A program made the translations under genes and the position numbers. DNA of 7,498 nt from Acidobacteriota bacterium (GTDB lineage Bacteria; Acidobacteriota; Blastocatellia; Pyrinomonadales; Pyrinomonadaceae). Below, in pieces: positions 1 through 5,681 of the stretch. A model generated the notes under the pieces. It had not been told where the DNA came from and did not search any database. It saw only the letters and a program-made list of their open reading frames with translations. How positions within the stretch are numbered: position 1 is the first letter of the stretch; each line of letters begins with the position of its first letter. The stretch covers positions 1 to 7,498 of the forward strand of contig SXVE01000382.1 of the NCBI GenBank assembly GCA_005790265.1, in the 5' to 3' direction.

Positions 1-600
1 ATCGTCGGCGCGATGAAAAGCTTCCATAATCGAAATTTTTTCTTCGACTTCCTTTAACTTCGAATTGGGAATCGTAATGATCGTATCCACACAGCCGCGC
101 AGTTCCGCCAAACCTTTTTCGGCTTTGAGCATCCGGGCTTTTCCTTCAACGGAAAACGGCTTGGTTACCACGGCGACGGTCAAAGCGCCGAGTTCGATTG
201 CTAAACTGGCGACGACCGGAGCCGCGCCCGTTCCGGTTCCGCCGCCGAGTCCGGTCGTGACGAAAACCATGTCTGAACCTTCCAAAACATCGAGCAGTTT
301 TTCGTGATCTTCAAGCGCCGCGTCGCGTCCGACTTCCGGATTCGCGCCTGCGCCAAGCCCGCGCGTCAATTTGCTGCCGAGCTGAATTTTGATCGGCGCT
401 TTTGACGAATTCAGCGCCTGCACGTCGGTATTGGCGACGATAAATTCCACGCCTTTGATGCCGGCGTCAATCATTCGATTGACTGCATTGCCGCCGCCGC
501 CGCCGACACCGACCACCTTAATTCTTGCTCCGGTGATTGGAGGTTCGTCCATAAAAATTTTGATTCCGTTATTATTCATTTGGTGACCGTCCGTTGTCAT
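1..600 (-). CDS. ftsZ: Cell division protein FtsZ, N-terminal 200 residues (3' end beyond window)
   Basis: FtsZ is the tubulin-like GTPase that polymerises into the cytokinetic ring on the inner face of the membrane. Reading the minus strand from ATG at 600 gives an open frame of 200 codons running off the window edge. After a short variable N-terminus (about residues 1-24), the nucleotide-binding T1 loop GVGGGGGNAVNRM lies at 31-43, VANTDVQAL at 55-63, KLTRGLGAGANPEVGR at 77-92 and the tubulin signature GGGTGTG at 119-125. VVTKPFSVEGK at 144-154 and ITIPNSKL at 175-182 also fit the family. The T7 catalytic loop and the C-terminal FtsA-binding peptide lie outside the window. The ATG at 600 is preferred over ATGs at 579 and 552 because a G-rich Shine-Dalgarno sequence sits 10 nt upstream. 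It is the last gene of the cluster visible here, 152 nt after ftsA. Identification is secure. Confidence 0.98.
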   Translation of the reverse strand, partial: MTTDGHQMNNNGIKIFMDEPPITGARIKVVGVGGGGGNAVNRMIDAGIKGVEFIVANTDVQALNSSKAPIKIQLGSKLTRGLGAGANPEVGRDAALEDHEKLLDVLEGSDMVFVTTGLGGGTGTGAAPVVASLAIELGALTVAVVTKPFSVEGKARMLKAEKGLAELRGCVDTIITIPNSKLKEVEEKISIMEAFHRADD

Positions 601-752
601 TATTATTATTCCCCTCTTGTATGAATTGATTGAAAATATGAATCGGTGATGCTTTTTTGTATGATTTATCTTTTCAACAAGATATTGTGCCTTTGGCGAA
701 AAAGCATACAACGATTTGGGGTAAAAAATCCAGTTAGAAAATTAAGTTTTCC
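601..752 (-). promoter_or_regulatory. ftsA-ftsZ spacer: AT-rich ftsZ leader with repeated heptamer and nested inverted repeats
   Basis: This 152-nt spacer carries no ORF of note. On the minus strand the heptamer CATACAA occurs at 663-657 and 623-617, exactly 40 bp apart, and its complement TTGTATG occurs at 711-705. ATGCTTTTT at 649-657 on the plus strand has a perfect inverted partner at 699-707. Between these arms lies a small perfect hairpin at 667-684 (6-bp arms, 6-nt loop). A weak AT hairpin (737-751, 5-bp arms) follows the ftsA stop. TATGAAT also recurs directly at 620-626 and 637-643. The layout suits an ftsZ promoter or an RNA leader. No convincing -35/-10 pair could be chosen, so function is inferred from position and repeats only. 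Confidence 0.4.
611..617 (-). promoter_or_regulatory. Strong Shine-Dalgarno sequence of ftsZ
   Basis: The minus strand reads AGAGGGG, followed by ten A/T bases and then ATG at 600. It is the only clearly G-rich ribosome binding site in front of any gene start in this window, and it decides the ftsZ start over the two in-frame ATGs downstream. It fits the high cellular demand for FtsZ (family knowledge). Its first base overlaps one copy of the CATACAA repeat described in the ftsZ leader. Confidence 0.75.
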
Positions 753-1991
753 CTAAATTTTACCCGAAAATTTCTTAAACCATTCAGCAACTTTGCGGGT
801 CGGCGATTTGCCTCCCGAATTATATTCTCTGATTTGCGCGCGCATCGAAGACAGCGCTAATCCGCACGCGACTGCCCATTCCGGGCTTTGCACTTCTTCG
901 GCAAGTCCGCCGAAGTATTTTTCCTCTAAAAAGCCGAGTCTCGTCGGCGCATCAAACACCTGTTCGGCGATGTCAACCATTCCGCGCGCCAGCGAACCGC
1001 CGCCGGTTAAAACGACGCCGCTCGAAATCTGCGCGTTCGTTCGTGCGACTTCCGCCGCAATGTGCTGCAAAAGCTCAATCGCGCGCGGCTGCATAATGTC
1101 GCACAAAATTTCTTTCGACAGACCGCGCGTTTCCGTTCTGCCGACCGGCGTGATTTCGATAATTTCTTGGCGCTCGCTTTCGTTCATCAGATACGACGCG
1201 ACGCAGCCGTAATGATGTTTGATTTTGTTCGCTTCGGGAATCGAAACGCGCAGTCCGACGGCAATATCTTTCGTAAAATGCGTGCTGCCAAACGGAAAAA
1301 CCGTCGTGTGCTGCACCGAACCGCGCCCGAAGATAATTAAACTCGTAATCTCCGCGCCGATATTGACAACCGCGCAGCCGTATTCTTTATCGTCGTCGGT
1401 CAAAGTGCTTTCGGCGGCGGCGAGCGGTTCTAAAATCATCTGCTCGACTTCCAATCCGGCGCGATTGATCGCTTTGACTAAATTCTGTCGTCCCGCGCTC
1501 GGACTGATGACGATATGCACGAGCGATTCGAGCCGCGAACCGCTCATCCCAATCGGTTCGATAATTCCGTCTTGTCCGTCAATGATAAATTCCTGCGGCA
1601 GACGATTGACGATTTCCCAACCGGCGGGCAATTGCATCGCGCTCGCTGATTCGACGGCGCGCTCGATGTCTTCCTCGGTTATTTCCCGTCCCATTCCCGC
1701 GACGGCGACGACGCCCGCTTTATTTTCGCCGCGAAAATGCTCGCCCGACATATTGACCGTCGCCATCTGAATTTCCAGCCCGCTGACGCGTTCGGCTTCG
1801 GAAACGGCGCGGCGAATTGATTCGGCGACGGCTTCGGTCGTCGTGACGATGCCGCGCCGCAGACCGCGCGATTCCGCTTCGCCGATGCCGACGATGTTCA
1901 TTCTGCCGCCGTCCGCCGGTTCGCCGATGACGCATCGCACTTTGCTCGTTCCGACATCTAAACCGACCGAATGTATGTCACGATTTATCAT
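753..1991 (-). CDS. ftsA: Cell division protein FtsA, actin-like membrane tether of the Z ring
   Basis: FtsA is an actin-family protein that binds the FtsZ C-terminus and anchors the ring to the cytoplasmic membrane. The 412-residue product is close to the usual 400-420. Visible parts are phosphate-1 LDVGTSKVRCVIGE (11-24), the FtsA-specific 1C subdomain (about 84-165, with SGEHFRGENKAG near its start), the LEPLAAAES segment (188-195), the phosphate-2 region VVNIGAEITSLIIF (208-221), DIAVGLRVSIPEANKIKHHYG (starting at 242), the adenosine motif VVLTGGGSLARGM (326-338) and a C-terminal amphipathic helix (about 398-410, EWFKKF) that should serve as the membrane-targeting sequence. Phosphate-2 is unusual: the family's DIGGGT-type motif reads NIGAEITS. 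The ATG at 1991 has no good Shine-Dalgarno sequence. The gene lies between ftsQ and ftsZ, the standard order, with spacers of about 150 nt on each side. Confidence 0.97.
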   Translation of the reverse strand: MINRDIHSVGLDVGTSKVRCVIGEPADGGRMNIVGIGEAESRGLRRGIVTTTEAVAESIRRAVSEAERVSGLEIQMATVNMSGEHFRGENKAGVVAVAGMGREITEEDIERAVESASAMQLPAGWEIVNRLPQEFIIDGQDGIIEPIGMSGSRLESLVHIVISPSAGRQNLVKAINRAGLEVEQMILEPLAAAESTLTDDDKEYGCAVVNIGAEITSLIIFGRGSVQHTTVFPFGSTHFTKDIAVGLRVSIPEANKIKHHYGCVASYLMNESERQEIIEITPVGRTETRGLSKEILCDIMQPRAIELLQHIAAEVARTNAQISSGVVLTGGGSLARGMVDIAEQVFDAPTRLGFLEEKYFGGLAEEVQSPEWAVACGLALSSMRAQIREYNSGGKSPTRKVAEWFKKFSGKI

Positions 1992-2141
1992 TAAAAAATT
2001 TCGAGTCTAAAATTTATTGTTCAAAATTTAATACTATAAAATCAATTTTTCAAAAGCTTCGTTTGCGCCTAAATTCTAAAAGAATTCGCCGCGCGTTTTA
2101 CCTTTCCGAGCCGCGGCTTTCGGGATGCGGATTTACCTTTT
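1992..2141 (-). other. ftsQ-ftsA spacer: coding-like stretch after the ftsQ stop, then an AT-rich leader
   Basis: The spacer has two parts. The ftsQ-proximal 2069-2141 is GC-rich and codon-like. Read +1 relative to ftsQ it stays open to a TAG at 2071-2069 and encodes a basic peptide beginning EKGKSASRKPRLGK. This resembles a lost C-terminal tail of FtsQ. It also holds a 9-bp direct repeat TTTACCTTT (2097-2105 and 2132-2140) around the palindrome AGCCGCGGCT (2109-2118). The ftsA-proximal 1992-2060 is strongly AT-rich, with a -10-like TATAGT at 2038-2033 on the minus strand but no matching -35. It may hold an ftsA promoter. I see no Shine-Dalgarno sequence in front of ftsA. Confidence 0.35.
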
Positions 2142-2978
2142 TCACTTTGTTCTGAAACCCAAGATTTCCCGGCTTCCGCTTAAATTTACCGATTCGATTT
2201 CCTTGCCGCGTCCGGCGATGATTTCCAAACCTTTCAGCAAACGCTTGCCGTAATTTTCTTTCCCCAGATCAATTAACACGATTTCCGAAGAGTCTTCGAC
2301 GATTGCCTGCGGATCTTGTAAATCTTCGAGATTCACTTCTTTCACGCGTTTCGCCAAATCGAATTCGCGCCAATCTTCGAGCATTTTTTGATACATTTTG
2401 ACGCGCATTTGATTGTCTTTCGCCGCGTTTTCGGCTTTCGATTCGTCCCAGCCTTTCATCACAAACGGCGGGCGCGTTTCCTGTTCGCCGACCAAACCTA
2501 AAATGACGCCTTCTTCATCAACCCAAAAATCGCCGCCTTTGATTCGCGCGATTGCCTGCGGAACTCGTTCGGTCAAATTCACGCGCACGCCGTCCGGCAA
2601 AATGCGCGACACGGCAACTGATTTGACGTAAGCCAGACGCTCGATTTTTTCTTTGATCGCGTTCAAATCAGCGTTCCAGACACCGGCTTTTTCCGTTTCG
2701 TGACCGACGATTTTTTCGATCTCGCTTTTTGAAGCGCGCGCGCTGCCGCGCACTTCAATCTGTTTGACGTTGAAAAATTCCGATGCCGTCACCGTGCGAT
2801 AGCCCATAAAGCCTAAAAACCCGAGGCAAAACAAAATGCAAAAAATAAAAAACAGCGGCACGAAAAAATTCGCAAATCTGCCGTTGTTCGTTTTGCTGCG
2901 ACGCACTGCCGCCGGTCTTTTTTTGCGTGCCGCGACCGGTTTGCTTTTCACCGCTGTTTTTCTGGTTCGTGCTGCCAT
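2142..2978 (-). CDS. ftsQ: Cell division protein FtsQ/DivIB
   Basis: FtsQ is a bitopic inner-membrane protein that connects early ring proteins with the periplasmic FtsB-FtsL and FtsW-FtsI synthesis complex. The 278-residue product is close to E. coli FtsQ in length. It has a long, very basic cytoplasmic N-terminus (residues 1-34, many K and R), one hydrophobic segment (about 38-60), a POTRA domain (about 69-137, beginning FFNVKQIEVRG and including YVKSVAVSRILPDGVRVNLTER, where the last part is typical of POTRA), and then the FtsQ/DivIB beta domain, with FWVDEEGVIL at 151-160. The ATG at 2978 has a weak GGACGG at 2993-2988, 9 nt upstream. It follows murC after 55 nt, with murB and ddl not in between. 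The TGA at 2144-2142 is followed by coding-like DNA, so the C-terminus may be shortened relative to kin. Identity rests on architecture and position because FtsQ sequence is poorly conserved. Confidence 0.93.
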   Translation of the reverse strand: MAARTRKTAVKSKPVAARKKRPAAVRRSKTNNGRFANFFVPLFFIFCILFCLGFLGFMGYRTVTASEFFNVKQIEVRGSARASKSEIEKIVGHETEKAGVWNADLNAIKEKIERLAYVKSVAVSRILPDGVRVNLTERVPQAIARIKGGDFWVDEEGVILGLVGEQETRPPFVMKGWDESKAENAAKDNQMRVKMYQKMLEDWREFDLAKRVKEVNLEDLQDPQAIVEDSSEIVLIDLGKENYGKRLLKGLEIIAGRGKEIESVNLSGSREILGFRTK

Positions 2979-3033
2979 AAATATTTACCGTCCAAACTGT
3001 TTTGTTTGTAAAAAAACTTTAATAAAATCGAAC
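2979..3033. other. Short murC-ftsQ spacer
   Basis: This 55-nt AT-rich spacer holds the weak ftsQ ribosome binding site (GGACGG at 2993-2988 on the minus strand) and little else. A 5-bp CAAAC/GTTTG inverted repeat at 2993-3008 is too weak to call a terminator. The absence of murB and ddl here is the main point of interest. Confidence 0.5.
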
Positions 3034-4428
3034 TCAACTGCTTCGTTCGCCGCTTTTCAAAACGCTCAAAAGTTCATCGGAAAGCCGCGTGATCGTTCCC
3101 GCGCCGAGCGTAATTACCAAATCGCCCGCCTGTAAATTCTCGACGACTTTTTCCGCCGCGTTTTCCACCGCGCCGATAAATGTCGCGTTTTTGTGTCCGT
3201 ATTTTTTGATATTTTCCGTCAGAACTTCCGCCGTGATTCCGTCAATCGGATTTTCGCTCGCCGCATAAATATCCGTGACGAAAAGCACATCGGCATTATT
3301 AAACGAGAGCGCGAATTCATCCATCAATTCCTGCGTGCGCGAATAACGGTGCGGCTGGAAAACAACAACCGTTCGGCGTCCGCCCGAACCGTGTTTCGCT
3401 GCCGAAAGCGTCGCCAATATCTCGGTCGGATGATGTCCGTAATCGTCCACGACCGCGATTCCCTGCGCTTCGCCTTTAAATTGAAAGCGGCGATTCGCAT
3501 TGCGAAAATTGGCAAACGCTTCGGCGATTTTCGCAAACGGAATTTCGAGTTCGAGCGCGACCGCCGTCGCCGCTAAAGCGTTGTAGATATTGTGCTGTCC
3601 GGGAACCGGAAGATTGATTTCGCCCAAAACTTCCGCCGATTTCCACACCGTAAAAGTCGAGCCGTAATTTTCGGTATATTTAATATTGTGCGCCGAAACA
3701 TCGGCTTGCGCCGTCATTCCGTAAGTGACGCGGCGGCGTTTGATGCGTGGAATAATCAACTGCACGTTCGGATCGTCAAGGCAGATAATATCGGCGCCGT
3801 AAAATGGAACTTTGTTGACGAAATCGGTGAAACACTGCACCACGTCGTCCATTCCTTTGTACGATTCCATATGTTCCTTATCAATGTTCGTCACGACGGC
3901 GAGCGTCGGATTAAGCATCAAAAAAGAACGGTCGGATTCGTCGGCTTCGGTGACAAACCAATCGCTTGCGCCGAGCCGCGCGTTCGAGCCGAGCATTTCG
4001 ACGACGCCGCCGACGACCGTCGTCGGGTCAACTCCGGCGTGTCCCAAAACCGTCGCGACCATCGAAGTAGTCGTCGTTTTGCCGTGCGTTCCGGCGACGG
4101 CGACCGAATACGGCTTTAAACTCATTAATTCGGCGAGCATTTCGGCGCGCGGAATCGTCGGAATTCCTTTTTCGCGCGCGATGATCATTTCGGGATTATC
4201 GTCTTTGACCGCCGACGAATAAACGACAACCTGCGCCGCGCCGATGTTTTCCGCCGCGTGCCCTTCGTAAACGGTCGCGCCCGCTTTTTCCAATCGGTCG
4301 GTGTTTTTCGATTTTTTCACGTCCGAGCCGGAAATCGAAAAATCGAGATTGCACAAAACTTCCGCGATGCCGCTCATTCCGATGCCGCCGATGCCGATGA
4401 AATGAATATTTTTAACGTGCCGAAACAT
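3034..4428 (-). CDS. murC: UDP-N-acetylmuramate--L-alanine ligase MurC
   Basis: MurC is the cytoplasmic ATP-dependent ligase that adds L-alanine to UDP-MurNAc, the first step of the peptide stem. Counting from ATG at 4428 the product is 464 residues, normal for MurC. The N-terminal UDP-binding Rossmann motif HFIGIGGIGMSG is at 9-20, the ATP P-loop AGTHGKTTTT at 112-121, ADESDRSF at 162-169, the NIDKEHM segment at 181-187, HNIYNALAA at 279-287, the MurC-type VVDDYGHHPTE at 326-336, FQPHRYSRT at 357-365 in the C-terminal domain and LGAGTITRLSDEL near the end. An in-frame TTG at 4437 would add three residues (MKS). I prefer the ATG because conserved sequence begins immediately after it and neither codon has a good Shine-Dalgarno sequence. 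It lies downstream of murG, separated by a spacer filled with a long inverted repeat, and upstream of ftsQ. Confidence 0.98.
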   Translation of the reverse strand: MFRHVKNIHFIGIGGIGMSGIAEVLCNLDFSISGSDVKKSKNTDRLEKAGATVYEGHAAENIGAAQVVVYSSAVKDDNPEMIIAREKGIPTIPRAEMLAELMSLKPYSVAVAGTHGKTTTTSMVATVLGHAGVDPTTVVGGVVEMLGSNARLGASDWFVTEADESDRSFLMLNPTLAVVTNIDKEHMESYKGMDDVVQCFTDFVNKVPFYGADIICLDDPNVQLIIPRIKRRRVTYGMTAQADVSAHNIKYTENYGSTFTVWKSAEVLGEINLPVPGQHNIYNALAATAVALELEIPFAKIAEAFANFRNANRRFQFKGEAQGIAVVDDYGHHPTEILATLSAAKHGSGGRRTVVVFQPHRYSRTQELMDEFALSFNNADVLFVTDIYAASENPIDGITAEVLTENIKKYGHKNATFIGAVENAAEKVVENLQAGDLVITLGAGTITRLSDELLSVLKSGERSS

Positions 4429-4435
4429 ACTTTTC

Positions 4436-4576
4436 AATTACGAATTACCAATTACGAATCACGAAATATAAATAAGAGTTACAAAATATAAATTGCGAAA
4501 TGCGATTCACGATTCATAAATAACTGGAAAATAATTTTCCCTTCAATTCGTAACTCGTAATTGTTAATTCGTAATT
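4436..4576. repeat. Long imperfect inverted repeat in the murG-murC spacer
   Basis: The 30-nt arm at 4436-4465 matches the reverse complement of 4547-4576 at 27 of 30 positions by hand alignment. Each arm is built from units like AATTACGAATTA. The 81-nt interior is also repetitive: GATTCACGATTCA, two AAATATAAA blocks, and a near-perfect palindrome GGAAAATAATTTTCC at 4526-4540. The arms nearly fill the 153-nt gap. The repeat is far more AT-rich than the flanking genes and stops just short of both. It looks like a copy of a dispersed palindromic intergenic repeat. In RNA it could fold into a long stem and affect murC expression or act as a processing site. The inverted repeat is seen directly, and the role is inference. 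Confidence 0.8.
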
Positions 4577-4581
4577 TTCTT

Positions 4582-5652
4582 CTAACTTCCCACCGCCAAT
4601 TTCTCAATAATGTTGACTGTTGCTTCCGCCGCGTCTTTTCTCGCCATTTTTTTCGCCGCGTTTTCCATCGCCGCAATCGTTTCCGGCGAATTTATTAAAC
4701 CTGTAATTTCCTGCGCCAGCGATTCGCCGGTCAAATCTTTTTGCAAAATCATTCGCGCCGCGCCCGCCGATTGCAGCGCTTCAGCGTTTTTGCGCTGATG
4801 ATCGTCGGCGGCGGTCGGCAGCGGAATCATCAGCGCCGCTTTTCCCGCAGCGGCTAATTCGGCGCAAGTCGTCGCGCCCGCGCGGCAGATGACCAAATCG
4901 CATTCGGCAAATTCCGCGACCATATCGGAAATATACGGTCGCACGTCGGCATTTTCCCAACCGGCGCGATTGTATGTTTCTCTCAACTTTTCAAAATCGA
5001 ATTCTCCCGTTTGGTGGGTGATATTCAACTTGTCTTTCGGCAAATTCGGCAGCGCGTCCGCCATCGCATTGTTGATCGCGCGCGCGCCCTGCGAGCCGCC
5101 GAAAATCAAAATGTTCATTTTCGCGCTGCGCTCTTTCGGCTCAATATCAAAAAACTCCCGGCGCACCGGATTTCCCGTCACAATGCCTTTTTTTCCGAAA
5201 AACGGCAGCGCTTCATCAAAAGTCAGCGCGGCTTGCGTGACAAACGGCGCGAGCCGTCGATTGGTAAAACCGGGCAGCGCGTTGGAATCCATTACGAGCG
5301 TCGGAATTCGCAGCAAACTCGCCATCAAAAGAACCGGACCGGAAACGTAACCGCCCGCGCCGACGACGACATCCGGCTGAAAACTTTTAATCAAAGATCG
5401 CGCTTCGAGAAAGCTCTGCGGCAAAACGAACAAACCTTTTAATTTTCCCGCCAATCCGACGTTCTTTAATCCCGCGCTGTTGATTAACGAAAGCTTGAAG
5501 CCGTTATCCGGCACGATTTTCGTTTCGAGTCCGCGCGCCGTACCGACAAAAACAATTTCGGATTTTTCATCGCGCCGCAAAATTTCTTTGGCGACGGCGA
5601 TTCCCGGATAAATATGTCCGCCCGTTCCGCCAGCGGCGATTAACACTTTCAT
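4582..5652 (-). CDS. murG: Lipid II synthase MurG (UDP-GlcNAc transferase)
   Basis: MurG is a membrane-associated GT-B glycosyltransferase that moves GlcNAc from UDP-GlcNAc onto lipid I to make lipid II on the cytoplasmic face. The product has 356 residues, almost exactly the family length. The N-terminal acceptor domain shows AAGGTGGHIYPGIAVA (6-21), GTARGLE (37-43), GAGGYVSGPV (98-107), PGFTNRRLAP (127-136) and TGNPVR (159-164). The C-terminal donor domain shows IFGGSQGARAIN (183-194), CRAGATTCAELAAAGK (256-271) and PLPTAADDHQRKNA (278-290 region). The usual HEQN preceding the PG.TNR segment reads MDSN at 121-124, which is unusual. The ATG at 5652 is followed directly by the conserved start MKVLIAAGGTGGH, so the start is safe although only a weak purine run precedes it. 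It follows ftsW after 29 nt and probably shares its transcript. Confidence 0.98.
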   Translation of the reverse strand: MKVLIAAGGTGGHIYPGIAVAKEILRRDEKSEIVFVGTARGLETKIVPDNGFKLSLINSAGLKNVGLAGKLKGLFVLPQSFLEARSLIKSFQPDVVVGAGGYVSGPVLLMASLLRIPTLVMDSNALPGFTNRRLAPFVTQAALTFDEALPFFGKKGIVTGNPVRREFFDIEPKERSAKMNILIFGGSQGARAINNAMADALPNLPKDKLNITHQTGEFDFEKLRETYNRAGWENADVRPYISDMVAEFAECDLVICRAGATTCAELAAAGKAALMIPLPTAADDHQRKNAEALQSAGAARMILQKDLTGESLAQEITGLINSPETIAAMENAAKKMARKDAAEATVNIIEKLAVGS

Positions 5653-5681
5653 TCTTTTTCGATTTTCAAAAACTCTAATGA

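Noticed and set aside
492..506. CCG trinucleotide run as a microsatellite
   Set aside because: It encodes the five glycines of the FtsZ T1 nucleotide-binding loop, which explains it.
737..751. GAAAA/TTTTC hairpin just after the ftsA stop as a terminator
   Set aside because: Only five weak A/T-rich pairs. The U run is eight nucleotides further on, so termination is not supported.
1219..1770. Plus-strand open frame of 183 codons opposite ftsA
   Set aside because: It lies wholly antisense to a conserved gene, its product resembles no family I know, and such frames arise from the codon pattern of the real gene.
2033..2061. ftsA promoter with TATAGT as -10
   Set aside because: No -35-like hexamer at 16-18 nt spacing and no extended -10, so it cannot be called as a promoter.
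2993..3008. CAAAC/GTTTG inverted repeat in the murC-ftsQ spacer
   Set aside because: Five pairs, AT-rich, expected by chance in such sequence.
3592..4222. Two overlapping plus-strand open frames (175 and 136 codons) opposite murC
   Set aside because: They overlap each other and lie antisense to MurC, which has every expected motif. They are composition shadows.
4435..4437. TTG as the murC start codon
   Set aside because: It adds only three residues, has no better ribosome site, and conserved MurC sequence starts right after the ATG at 4428.
4526..4540. GGAAAATAATTTTCC as an intrinsic terminator after murG
   Set aside because: The stem is nearly all A/T and has no following U tract on the transcribed strand. 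It fits better as part of the larger inverted repeat.
4889..5442. Plus-strand open frames (153 and 143 codons) opposite murG
   Set aside because: Antisense to a full-length MurG, without a ribosome site or recognisable domains.
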